From Portulaca oleracea (taxonomy: Eukaryota; Streptophyta; Magnoliopsida; Caryophyllales; Portulacaceae): a stretch of 64,000 nt of DNA. Shown piece after piece: positions 40,876 to 50,938 of this stretch. The first letter of the stretch is position 1; every line of letters begins with the position of its first letter. The stretch covers positions 572,614 to 636,613 of the forward strand of contig CM055874.1 in assembly GCA_029582165.1 (NCBI GenBank), given 5' to 3'. Under the pieces are notes generated by a model. That model saw only the letters and a program-made list of their open reading frames with translations, did no database searches and was not told where the DNA came from. Position numbers and translations under genes: made by a program.

Positions 40876-41251
40876 GAAATTGTTAAGTGATAGCCTGGCA
40901 CTTGGGATACCGGCACATTGAAATAGAAGAGGATTGCTTGTCACTTATTTCAAAGCTTCGAAGGAACTTCACAAGCAGCAGCGAGTTGGGCCTTATCATA
41001 ACAAGCATTCAGAAGCTTGCGGAGTCTTTCTCTTCTCTTACTTGGTGTCATGTACTTAAGAGCTGGAAATTGTGTTGCCCACTCTCTAGCTCACCTTCAA
41101 CCCTATGATTTGTTACAACAAATTTGGTTGGAGGACGGACCTGAGGTTTCAATGACCTTGGCCCAACAAGATATGTCAACTTATTTGAATGATAATGACT
41201 AATTTTCGCTCGTTTGGCGATTTCAAAAAAAAAAGAAATTGTTAAGTGATA
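40876..41251 (+). mobile_element. 5'-truncated LINE tail (RNase H domain) with poly-A and 17-bp target duplication
   Basis: The 17-mer GAAATTGTTAAGTGATA occurs at 40876-40892 and again at 41235-41251. Between them lies a fragment that encodes a plant LINE RNase H end: LGYRHIEIEEDCLSLISKL ... GLIITSIQKLAESFSSLTWCHV, then, in another frame, RAGNCVAHSLAHLQPYDLLQ and a stop after YLNDND. A run of 10 A sits immediately before the right repeat. This is target-primed reverse transcription: poly-A tail, long target duplication, 5' truncation. One frameshift breaks the domain at about 41050. The clean flanks suggest a fairly young insertion. Confidence 0.88.
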
Positions 41252-43685
41252 AATAGTATAAAAAATAAAGAAATTAATTAACACGACATATATTAAGGAA
41301 AAAATTAGGTATGTTTATATTCTTTTAACACAAAAAGATAAAATATAAAAGAAGAATAACATAAATTTTACCAAGCATTAAATTATCCGTCGAAAATTTC
41401 CCTATTTATATTTTAATATATGCAAGCCTCCCCATTTAAAACTTTATATATCCCACACAAGATCAAAAAATCTTATAAATCAGCCCATTTAAAATCCCTA
41501 TAAAAAATCAGAAAAATCTCCCTATCTTTATAAAAGTCAAAAGAAAATCTCCCACTTTATATTAGATCATTTCTTTTTACCTTTTATTTCTTAAACCTCC
41601 CCATTTACATTTTATATATAGGAGTCTAAAAAAACCAAATCAATCTATTTATAAAATCTACCTAAAATAGATCTCTACCAGGGTGGACTTGCATCAGCTC
41701 ATGGTTATCCCAAACACAAACAAACAAACAATATATTATCTTTAGGCAACTAAAATTGTGTTAGTATCGTACGTGGTGGCCACACGTGCCCTTATGGATC
41801 AACTTCAATGCAAATATAAAATAATACTTTTCAAAATATAATGAAGGGTAACAATTTCAAATTGTCAACGGTTATGGTATGTAGATGACCATTGACAAAC
41901 AATTGATTTATCACTATCACTTATTATCTTGTGTATAACATATAGGACTCCAATGTAAAGTCTAGTAAACCAAAAATAAGTATAATTAAAGATGAAGAAA
42001 TTACTACAATTTTAGATTTTTTAGGTTACCTTAATGGCATAATGTATGGTATAAGTGATGATTTTTAATAATAAATTTCTTTGAATTGCAAATTTAGGAA
42101 TTAGACTACTACATTTTTTGGAGTTATGGTGAGCTTTTGGAGGATTGGATATGGATGTGAAACTATAATTATCATTAACAATTCTAACAAACATAAACAA
42201 ATAGGTTAAAGTTCACATGTCCAACAGCACCCTCTAAGATTACTCTTTCCTTCCACATGTGAATTTATCCCTCCCCCTGTGCTATCTTCTGTTGTCTATT
42301 CAATAATTCAACACCCACCCAACACAGTTGTTTGTGAAAAAAGGAAGAAAAAGATATGCAAGAAAACAAAACAACTGCAAAGAATTATGGAGGCTAAAAC
42401 CATATCAGCCCATATTTTTTTGCTTTCAATCATTTTGGTCATATATGTTCTGGTTCTAAGTATGAAAAATAAGTCAATCACCTCTTGACTAAGTGATAAG
42501 AGGTCTCACTCCTACTCTAAGCATTCAGGAGTCGAATTTTGAGAACGACATCTCTCCCTTTCCAATTTAGAGAGTGTTGTGGGTTGGAATGAGCCCATCT
42601 TTGGGCCATTGACACCCTCCACATCACATATGTCACAGGCCTGTTGGGTTGTATCCCTGAGATAAGGGTACAATAAATTGGATTACTTACCTGTTAACAA
42701 ACAAAGTATGAAAATAAATAAAAACAAAAAAATAAATCAACAATATCATTGGGCATAGGGGTGGGCAATGGACTAGTTGGATCAGGTTATTGTCGACTCA
42801 TTAACTATGTTGGGTCGGGTCAAGGTTGATCCATTAAAGTTGTGGGTTAGGCCAGAGCTTTCTATGCAAGTGGCCGACCCATTTTGACTATAAGTTAAAA
42901 TGAAATGTATTTATACAAAAAAAAAGTAATTATGTTAATTTATAGTTTAATGTGAACTATTAATAAGATTTTTGAGTAAGTTTAACATTTAAAAGAATAT
43001 GAAAAATTATTTATTCTGAGTTATTAATAGGTCGACCTGGTCCGACCCATTCACTGACCCTCGACATGTTAAACGGGCCAATCCGTTGATAACCTGATCC
43101 ATTGGTGATCCCTATTTTATATGGCCCGTCCCTCTTGATCTTATGGAAATAAGTGTCATTGAACATATACTAAATTATTCTTGTACTAAAAGGCAAAATT
43201 ATAAAACAATTATTAATATGTACCAGTATTAGTGAGCGTACAAGCCTTATTCTTTAAGGGTGTAAGATTAAGTTATGTAAGGTAAAATTACACTAGATTA
43301 AAATCAACAATTTTAAATAAAACAATTATTAATATGTACCTATTTATGTTTTATTTTTAAATAAATTTTGTGAGTTAAATAAATAATTTTAAATATAAAT
43401 TATCTAAAAGTAAGTAATAAAGTGAAAAATATAGAAATATTCTGTAATTTAATTTTGTAGGCAAGTAGAATCAACAATCCAATTTTCTATCCAACAAAAA
43501 AGATATCAACAATATTAATTACCTCCCGATTCATTTCCATTATGTTTAACCATTAGAATTTAGAAAATAATAATCTTATGGAAATATTTCTATTTACATG
43601 AGAATTACAACATGAATCCGATTCCAACTAGTCCAAGCTAACCGCCATAGCCGTTGTTTAACTTGCCGCCTAATTTTCACCCTGC
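41252..43685. other. AT-rich intergenic region before WNK1
   Basis: About 2.4 kb with no supported gene. The stretch 41395-41670 repeats a loose CCTCCCCATTTAAAAC..TTTATATA theme. AAAACAATTATTAATATGTACC occurs at about 43203 and 43320. A 69-codon ORF at 42279-42488 (hydrophobic C-terminus) has no recognised family. Confidence 0.45.
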
Positions 43686-43691
43686 TATAAA
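43686..43691 (+). promoter_or_regulatory. TATA box of WNK1
   Basis: TATAAA in GCTATAAAACTC, 117 bp upstream of the start codon. Confidence 0.6.
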
Positions 43692-43802
43692 ACTCTACTC
43701 AAACCATGCTGTATCGCTAATCAGCTAGTAACCCTACGTATTAATCACAGAGATTACCTTCTTAATTAATTGCCTCCCGAGTAATTAATTAAGAGTTCAA
43801 CC

Positions 43803-45488
43803 ATGCCTTCTTCATCTTCAATCCATCAACAAAACTCCTCAGATAATGACGACGATTTCGAGATAGTTGAGAGGGACCCCACTGGCCGTTATGTTCGTTA
43901 CTCCGAGATCTTAGGAGAGGGGTCCACCAAGACAGTTTACAAGGCCTTTGATGAGATCAACGGCACAGAAGTCGCCTGGAATCAGATCAATTTATCCGAA
44001 GACATCCTCAACTCAGGAAAACACCTCCAAAGAATCTGTTCGGAAGCTCATCTGTTGAAATCTCTGAAACACGATAATGTGATCAGATGCTTCCACTCTT
44101 GGATCGACACTGAAAACAAAACCATCAACATGATCACTGAGCTTTTCACTTCTGGGAATCTCAGGTTGTATCGAGGAAAACATGGTGGTCTCAACAGCAA
44201 GGCGATCAAGAAGTGGGCGGTCCAGATTCTCCGAGGGTTAGATTATCTTCACTCTCAGAACCCTCCAATTGTGCACCGCGATTTGAGGTGTGACAATATC
44301 TTCGTGAATGGGAATTCGGGCAATGTCAAGATTGGTGATCTGGGGTTGGCGACGGTTTTACAGCATGGTGGCACTGCACATAGTGTCATTGGAATGCCCG
44401 AGTTCATGGCTCCTGAGCTTTATGAGGAGGAGTATGATCAGAAAGTCGACATATACTCTTTCGGTATGTGCATGCTTCAGATGGTGACCAGGGAGTCGCC
44501 ATACTGCGAGTGCAAGAACCCGGCTCAGGTTTTCAAGAAAGTTACCTCTGGGGTAAAACCTGAATCTCTCAGAAAAGTTACTGATGCACGCGTGAAGAAG
44601 TTCATTGAGAAGTGTTTGGCTTGGGTTGAAGAGAGACCCTCTGCCAGTGATCTCCTGAACGACCCGTTTCTCGATTTGGGTGAGTGTTCTTCTTCTTCTA
44701 GCTGCTGTTCTTCACCTGAAAAAACAACAGGGGAGTTTCAGAGGGATGATAGTAATAATAATGAATTGAAGATGAAGGGGGAGATGAAGGATAAGGGGTC
44801 TGTTTCAATGACCCTATTGGTTCCTGATTTAGAAGGTGAGCCGAAGAGGGTTGATTTCGTGTTCTTTCTGGGAACTGACACGGTGGTGTCTGTCACTGAA
44901 GAGATGGTGAACGAGCTGGGGTTGTCATCGAGGGATGCGAATGTCATAGCTGAGTTAATGGCCGGGTTGATTTCAGAGGTTGCCCCGGGTTATTATCATA
45001 ATTCTACTGACGAGCCGAAAAAAGTTTGTGATCAGAAAGTTATTGAACCCACAGAGGCGGATTTGGACCCGACAGAAGAAGAATCTGTGAACCAGGATCA
45101 GGGTTTGGAAGTCAGACATGAAGAAGATGTCAACGACAAGGGAAAACAACTCGTCAGAAATCACAGCAAGAATGAAATTGACGACACAGGAAATTTGGAA
45201 TTCAGACACGTGGAAGATTTCAATGGCAAGGGAAAAGGACTTGTCAGAAGTCACAGTGCGAATGACATTAACAAGGTGAGGAATTTGGAATTCAGACGTG
45301 AAGATCTCAATGACAAGGGAAAAGGAGTCGTCATAAATCACAACAGGAATGACATTGACGACGCGAGGAATTCGGAATTCAGACACGAGGAAGATTTCAA
45401 TGGCAAGGGAAAAACAGTCGTCAGAAAAAGGAAAACACATTTTTTGGCTCGATGCTTCGAGAAGCTGATGTTTTGTTGTAGGAGCTAA
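43803..45488 (+). CDS. WNK-family kinase, copy 1, with altered catalytic loop and C-terminal repeats
   Basis: An uninterrupted 561-codon ORF. The kinase domain spans about residues 28-292. WNK hallmarks are clear: YSEILGEGSTKTVYKAFDE with lysines in the glycine loop (K43, K47), and VAWNQI where other kinases have the subdomain II lysine (N60). Also present are IVHRDLRCDNIF, DLG instead of DFG (D179), and FMAPELYEEEYDQKVDIYSFGMC. Two changes stand out against copy 2: HRDLK is HRDLR (R162) and GTPEFMAPE is GMPEFMAPE (M198). A WNK regulatory domain follows (about 331-395, VSMTLLVPDLEGEPKRVDFVF). Residues 435 to about 540 hold four repeats, and the protein ends CFEKLMFCCRS. Plant WNKs act in flowering time, circadian and sugar/RGS1 signalling. 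Its close paralogue starts 1.5 kb downstream. Activity may be reduced; this is inference. Confidence 0.9.
   Translation: MPSSSSIHQQNSSDNDDDFEIVERDPTGRYVRYSEILGEGSTKTVYKAFDEINGTEVAWNQINLSEDILNSGKHLQRICSEAHLLKSLKHDNVIRCFHSWIDTENKTINMITELFTSGNLRLYRGKHGGLNSKAIKKWAVQILRGLDYLHSQNPPIVHRDLRCDNIFVNGNSGNVKIGDLGLATVLQHGGTAHSVIGMPEFMAPELYEEEYDQKVDIYSFGMCMLQMVTRESPYCECKNPAQVFKKVTSGVKPESLRKVTDARVKKFIEKCLAWVEERPSASDLLNDPFLDLGECSSSSSCCSSPEKTTGEFQRDDSNNNELKMKGEMKDKGSVSMTLLVPDLEGEPKRVDFVFFLGTDTVVSVTEEMVNELGLSSRDANVIAELMAGLISEVAPGYYHNSTDEPKKVCDQKVIEPTEADLDPTEEESVNQDQGLEVRHEEDVNDKGKQLVRNHSKNEIDDTGNLEFRHVEDFNGKGKGLVRSHSANDINKVRNLEFRREDLNDKGKGVVINHNRNDIDDARNSEFRHEEDFNGKGKTVVRKRKTHFLARCFEKLMFCCRS
45105..45460 (+). 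repeat. Four in-frame repeats of 29-30 codons in WNK1
   Basis: Units start at residues 435, 465, 495 and 524 and follow the pattern (L/S)E(F/V)RHEEDFNxKGK.LVRxHSxNDIDxxRN. At DNA level GGAATTCAGACACG and GGCAAGGGAAAA recur. Periods of 30, 30 and 29 codons keep the frame. The WNK2 tail has no such array. Confidence 0.9.
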
Positions 45489-46695
45489 TTCCATATAGTT
45501 TTCATGTAGTACAGTAATTCTTTTCAGTACCTGACAGTAATTTTCTGTTATCATATAGTAATTCTTTTCAGTTTTCAGTTATAAGCTGATATGCTAGCTT
45601 CTGCTATTGTGGTCAATCCCCATGTAATACTCAGATACTCTTCATGATGTAGTCATTAAAATATATGTCAGATTTTACGAATTTTTCATATCTTAACAGC
45701 AAGTATATGAGGCTTGAGTACCTGACAGTTGACATATATATAAAAATAAAAGGAAAAAAGAGCATAGATATATAAAGTTAAATATCAAACTATATTATAA
45801 ATTTAGAAAAAAATAGCCAAAACCTACACTTTTGGTTGGGATAAAGTAAGTTCACTTTTTCAACTGAATTTGTAGCAGTATTGAACTGTTGATAATTCAG
45901 TAAGAGAAGAAAGAATTGATCACCCACTGGATCAATTTTATAGTTTCACATGATTAATACAACTAGAAATAAAAAGGCTACTTAGACTCCCTCCCTTTCC
46001 CCTTGTGATTCCCTACTTCTTCTTCCATTTGCTACAATTCATTTAAATTCCAATAGTACATCCCATGCATAAAGTCAAAAAAAGCGCACGCACACACATA
46101 TACAAATTGTAACTGTTATGAAAATTCGATGCATATGAGTTTCTTAATTCCGAGTGCCCTCGACTTGCCCATAGTTTTCTACCTATGAAGTTTTAAGCCA
46201 TACGTGTTTTTTATTTAAATGTTTAGTTTAAGACATCAAAAAATATGCGCGTAAAATTCCAATTTATTTATTTGTGAACAACTTTCAAAACATGATATCA
46301 ATCAAACTAATTAACAACAATAACAACCAACTCTCAGAAAATATATTTATGATCAATCGAACTAATTACCAACAATGAACAAATCTTTATCAGAAGCTCA
46401 TTTTTTTAATTTTATATTTTATGATGTAACAAAATTAATACAAAATAACCTAAAATTAAATATGCATGGATACATACATGTTGATCTAACTGATTTGAAG
46501 CTTATCACCTATATCTAGGATCTCAAGTTTGAATCCTGTAAATGAAAAGAAAAAAAAAAACACAGAAAACAATGTTTTGAAAATTAAAAAAAACTGAGAA
46601 AAAGCAAAAGCACATAAACAAAGGGCAAGCAAAAATAGGACGACGTGTAGAAAGGAAATTCAGAAATTTCAAACCTTGGAAGAGGCGGTGGTCTT
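45489..46695. other. Spacer between the two WNK genes
   Basis: WNK1 3' UTR (CAGTAATTCTTTTCAGT repeated near 45512 and 45556), then AT-rich DNA. No gene seen. Confidence 0.5.
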
Positions 46696-46702
46696 TATAA
46701 AT
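46696..46702 (+). promoter_or_regulatory. TATA box of WNK2
   Basis: TATAAAT, about 350 bp upstream of the preferred start. The intervening leader has short upstream ATGs (for example at 46796) that may affect translation or lie in an unrecognised 5' UTR intron. Confidence 0.5.
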
Positions 46703-47048
46703 ATCATCTCTTTCTCTCCTTATTTAGCTGCTCCTTCTGATCAAATATTCCTCTTAAACCCTTCTTTAAACCCTAACTTGCCTCTGAAGTCAACAATGGC
46801 AACCCTACTTTTCCTAACATCATCTCTTCCTGCATGGATTTAGGGTTTGCAGAACCTCAAACCAATTATTATTCATCCAATACCGATTGCCTTTATGTTT
46901 ATGATCTCCACATTACATTCCCAAGTTTCAAACAGACATTGTCTTCCTTTCTGTAATTCTGTTGCCTTGGAAACCTTCTCTGAGTAGGTCATTTTCTTCA
47001 CCAAAAAAAATTCGGACTCTTAATTTTCATCTGTTTTTGCCGGTTGTC

Positions 47049-48587
47049 ATGGATTTCAGTTCAGTTTCCACGTCATCAACGTCGGGCCACCATCACCACG
47101 ACCATGATCATGAACTAGAAGACGACTTTGAGATAGTTGAGAGAGACCCCACTGGTCAGTACGTTCGCTACGCAGAGATCCTGGGAGTGGGGGCCACCAA
47201 GACTGTTTACAAGGCCTTCGACGAGGTCAACGGCATTGAAGTCGCCTGGAACCGGATTAAACTATCTGAAGACATCCTCAACTCGGGAAAACACCTCGGA
47301 AACATCTGTTCGGAAGCTCATCTGTTGAAATCTCTGAAACATGAGAATGTGATCAGATGCTTTCACTCTTGGATTGACAGCGAACACAGAACTATCAACA
47401 TGATCACCGAGCTGTTCACTTCTGGGAATCTCAGATTGTACAGGGACAAACACGGGCATCTCGAGAACAAGGCCATCAAGAAATGGGCGGCCCAGATCCT
47501 TCAAGGGCTGGATTACCTTCACTCTCACAACCCTCCGATCGTGCATCGCGATCTCAAGTGTGAAAACATCTTCGTGAATGGCAACTCTGGCAGTGTCAAG
47601 ATTGGTGATCTGGGGCTAGCGACGGTTTTGCAGCATCATGATACTGCTCACAGTGTCATTGGAACGCCCGAGTTCATGGCTCCTGAGCTTTATGAAGAAG
47701 ACTACGATCAGAAAGTCGACATATACTCTTTTGGCATGTGCATGCTTCAGATGGTGACGCGTGAACTGCCATACTGCGAGTGCAAGAACCCAGCTCAGAT
47801 TTTCAAGAAAGTCACCTCTGGAGTAAAACCTGAATCTCTCAGCAAAGTCACTGATCCACAAGTGAAAGACTTCATTGAGAAGTGTTTGGCACCGGTTGAA
47901 CAGAGACCCTCTGCCAGTGACCTCTTGCACGACCCATTTCTTTGTCCTGTAGGAGTGTTGTTGAAGGTTGCTGTCACGGAGAAGAATACGTTCAGGATAA
48001 CCGGGGAGATAAAGGACGGCAGGGACTTTGTGTCGATGACACTTTGGGTTGCTGATTTGGATGGCGAACCAAAGAGGGTTGATTTCGTGTTCTTTCCGGA
48101 AACAGATACAGTGGTGTCGGTCACAGATGAGATGGTGAAGGAGCTGGAGTTGTCATCCAGAGATGCTGTCGTCATAGCCGAGTTGATGGCTGAGTTGATG
48201 ACAGAACTCGTACCAGATTCTGCAGCAGCAACAGTTTGTCAGAAATTTGCCAAGCCTGAGGATGATTTGAGGCTCGATATGCATGCAGAAGAGTCTGCTG
48301 ATAAACACCAGCACTCACAAGATGAGGTTCAATATGACCCTGAAAGAAAGTCAGAGTGTATATGTTTAAACAGCAAAGACTCAGACGGTAGACAGTTTGA
48401 TCAGAGCATGAAGTTTGATAAATATCAGAAGCAGAAGCATGATATGATCAAAAGACATGACTGCAAGCTCAAACAAGAAGAAGTTCTTGGTTACAAGAGA
48501 GCAGGCATAAAGGAAAGAAACAGAGAGATGGCTGGCAAGCTGCTTAGTAGTTGCTTGAAGAAGCTTGTATTTCGCTGTAGGAGCTAA
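47049..48587 (+). CDS. WNK-family kinase, copy 2
   Basis: An uninterrupted ORF of 512 codons from 47049; an upstream in-frame ATG at 46962 would give 541. I prefer 47049 (MDFSSVSTS), because the upstream 29 residues are not like the family and the context ATCATGGAT is reasonable. The kinase domain is intact, with standard catalytic motifs: EILGVGATKTVYKAFDE, VAWNRI without the subdomain II lysine (the WNK mark), IVHRDLKCENIFVNG, KIGDLGLA and GTPEFMAPELYEEDYDQKVD. Before the kinase domain is a short HHHHDHDH cluster. The WNK regulatory domain (VSMTLWVADLDGEPKRVDFVFF) follows, then a Lys/Gln-rich tail ending LKKLVFRCRS, which matches the WNK1 C-terminus. The gene is a tandem duplicate of WNK1. 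Its own 3' end was copied to 50475-50938. Confidence 0.92.
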   Translation: MDFSSVSTSSTSGHHHHDHDHELEDDFEIVERDPTGQYVRYAEILGVGATKTVYKAFDEVNGIEVAWNRIKLSEDILNSGKHLGNICSEAHLLKSLKHENVIRCFHSWIDSEHRTINMITELFTSGNLRLYRDKHGHLENKAIKKWAAQILQGLDYLHSHNPPIVHRDLKCENIFVNGNSGSVKIGDLGLATVLQHHDTAHSVIGTPEFMAPELYEEDYDQKVDIYSFGMCMLQMVTRELPYCECKNPAQIFKKVTSGVKPESLSKVTDPQVKDFIEKCLAPVEQRPSASDLLHDPFLCPVGVLLKVAVTEKNTFRITGEIKDGRDFVSMTLWVADLDGEPKRVDFVFFPETDTVVSVTDEMVKELELSSRDAVVIAELMAELMTELVPDSAAATVCQKFAKPEDDLRLDMHAEESADKHQHSQDEVQYDPERKSECICLNSKDSDGRQFDQSMKFDKYQKQKHDMIKRHDCKLKQEEVLGYKRAGIKERNREMAGKLLSSCLKKLVFRCRS

Positions 48588-48719
48588 TGTATTATATTGT
48601 ATTCTTGGCAATATGAAACTTTCCCATGTAATTCTTTTCATGTAGGAGACAGATGTTGCTTCTTACAATGTAGTCAATTTTTCCATGTAAATTTTTCAGA
48701 CTCACAGACAAATTTTCTC

Positions 48720-49058
48720 ACAGTTGGAGTCAATCTACACTTCAGGCATGAGGAAGTCGAAACCAGCTTGGTACAGATCAAAAACAATATAAGGCAAAAC
48801 AACTCAGAAGTTCTGAGAACAGAAATGAATGATGCAACAGAAGATCATAAAAATGAAATAAGGTTAAATAGTCGAGCCTTTATAATGGGGCCACCATACT
48901 GTGCAAGATACCTCAGATCAAACCAACAGGAACTGGAGTTGTCATCCATAGATGCTGCATCCATGACAGAGGTGACTTCAGAAATCATACCAGATTTTGC
49001 TTCTTACAATGTGGCCATGGAAAAATTTACATGGAACCAAAAAAATGAACCATGAACA
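48720..49058 (+). pseudogene. Degenerate WNK C-terminal-like fragments
   Basis: Downstream of WNK2 the sequence reads NLHFRHEEVETSLVQIKNN (compare SEFRHEED in the WNK1 repeats), and later QELELSSIDAASMTEVTSEI followed by IPDFASYN. The latter matches KELELSSRDAVVIAELMAEL followed by MTELVPDSAA in WNK2. There is no kinase domain and no start. It is open for 152 codons (48597-49055), but I regard it as a decayed tail copy. Confidence 0.55.
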
Positions 49059-49189
49059 TAAAGGGCGCCAAGGAAAAATACATAATATAGTAACTAAATA
49101 AAGGTATTGACACAAGGATACTAACTGGTCAGCAATGAATTACATCTTGGTATCATACAAAAAGATTCCAACCTCAAAAAACTGTGTTT

Positions 49190-49562
49190 TCAAGAGCTTG
49201 ACCACATAACTGAACAGCATTCAGATATTAGCAAAAAAGGAAAGGTCACCTTTGTGATGACCAGATCTTCCACTGAACTGTTTCTTTCACGGGATGGAAC
49301 GATTGGGTATTGGAGGAAGCCCCTGGGACTGACTTCAGTTGGAAATATTTTGCTGAAATGAATGCTTCGAAGAACTTTCAGAAGAATGTTGACGTCCACC
49401 AACAACACCAGAAGAGGATCTTGAATCAGGTGATGGAACAAGCGCAGGATCTGATGCAGAAGCATAAACACGTAGAGAATTGGTAGATGCCTGGCTACCT
49501 GATTGCAATTGGGAATAACTTTGCTTTGTGATGGAATCCTGTGATGAAGAGACTGCACATTC
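49190..49562 (-). pseudogene. Fragment possibly of a GBF-interacting-protein-1-like gene
   Basis: On the minus strand from 49562 a frame reads ECAVSSSQDSITKQSYSQL, then SLRVYASASDPALVPSPDSR and SSSGVVGG, and stops at about 49348. The VYxSxSDPxLVPSPDSR motif is what I recall from plant GIP1/DUF1296 proteins. An AG-ended pyrimidine-rich stretch (TTTGCTGGCAG) precedes it as a possible old acceptor. It lies in the 1-kb block unique to unit A. The match is short, so the identity is tentative. Confidence 0.35.
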
Positions 49563-50026
49563 CTGCCAGCAAAGGGTCTCTGATTATAAGAAGATACAGA
49601 CAGACTGAAATGGAACATCAGTAAGAGATTAATTAATATCTCTGGTGAGCTGTTTGTACAAACAAGGCTAAAGAAGAAAAGAAAGAAACAGACGCAAAAA
49701 CTATCATTGCTGAATCAATTGTATGCTCTGGTTTATGTAAGATTTTAATAAAATGCAAGCCAAATGTAATTCATATTAAAGTTTGAGAATTCAGATTAAT
49801 CCTTCAATTCCTTCACTTCATTGAATACATACAATTTTCATATATGCTTACATTTTCATTAGGTACAGCAAAATATATCCTTCAATTCCACAAAGAGTAT
49901 ACATCTCTATTCAGAATTTCAGATTAATTAAGTTGTACAAATTCAAATTATGTGCTTAATAGAGTGAGGCATCTAGAGAGGAGGACCTAGTTGCGGCCAA
50001 CATCACGTCCACGCACAAAAGAGATC

Positions 50027-50455
50027 CTACCAAAAATCACCACAAGTACAAGTACCATCCTTGAAATGATGAAATCTGCTGATATCTCGGACAATAATCT
50101 CCCTCCTGACAATAGAGCTAATGAATTTTAGAACTGTGTGACAATCCCCACAAATACGTAAATTCTTCACTATACGTATGGTTGTACCTGGGACAGACTT
50201 CAGCAACCCATAAGCTACAGCCCACCTTTCGCTATGCCACAATAAATGTCTTTCTTTCTCATCCTGACTTAATTCATGTAAAACATAACTAGTATCCGGG
50301 ACATAACCTCTTTTCCTCATCTCTTCATGGAGCTCCTTGAGTAAACCAAGAAGTTGTTCCTTCATAGGATGTGAAGACTCCCCCGCATAGAATACCTGAC
50401 TGCCCTTTACAAGTTCAATAGAGGTTTGATTTTTTGCTCTTTCTCGAAACTGATA
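50027..50455 (-). pseudogene. Truncated copy of the PPR-DYW C-terminus
   Basis: The ORF from 50365 encodes 112 residues that differ from the last 112 of the PPR protein at 51403-53235 at only six positions (for example HEEM/DEEM, LSQDE/LNQDE, REIIV/REIVV). Homology continues upstream of the ATG to about 50450 (SIELVKGSQVFYAGESSHP), so it is a cut-off copy and not a start. All zinc-ligand motifs (HSE, CGDCH, CGDFW) are intact. No PPR repeats are present. Confidence 0.88.
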
Positions 50456-50474
50456 CAGTGCTCTCTGTTAGAGA

Positions 50475-50938
50475 GTGATGGTAAAAGAGCCAGATTTGTT
50501 ATCCAGAGATGCTGAATTCATGGCTGAGTTACTGGCCAAGTTGATCTAAGAAATTGGGTTATTTTCTACTAAAGCAAAAGTTTTCAGAAATTTACCAGAC
50601 CTGAGGAAGATTTGAACCTCAATATCCTTGCAGAAGAATATGTTGATGATTACCAACACTTCAAGAAGTTGCCCATTCCCGTGTAGTTCAATATAATCCT
50701 GCAAGAAATTTAGACTGTACATGTCTAAACAGCAAAGACTCAGATGGCAAACAATTTGAGAATATGGCTATGATCAAGACCAGAAGCAGGAGCATGATAA
50801 TAATAGATGTGATCCCGAGACCAAACACGAGGAAGTTCTTAGTGAGAAGAGAAAAGGCATCAAGAAAGGCCAGACAGAAATGGCTGGCAGTTGCTTAGCA
50901 ATTGCTTAAACAAGATGGTGATTCACTGTAGGAGCTAA
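50475..50938 (+). pseudogene. Truncated WNK C-terminal pseudogene
   Basis: Aligns with WNK2 from about 48130 to past its stop: GAGATGGTGAARGAGC..., LSSRDAEFMAELLAKLI then a stop, CAGAAATTTRCCARRCCTGAGG, TGTTTAAACAGCAAAGACTCAG-like, and TGTAGGAGCTAATGTAT at the end. In-frame stops and shifts break it. The kinase domain is absent. Confidence 0.85.

Noticed and set aside
41395..41670. Repeating CCTCCCCATTT/TTTATATA theme
   Set aside because: Too loose to define a unit by eye. Probably low-complexity AT-rich DNA; a tandem repeat program would be needed.
42279..42488. 69-codon ORF with a hydrophobic C-terminal segment
   Set aside because: A membrane-like segment in AT-rich DNA is common by chance. 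No leader or conservation evidence.
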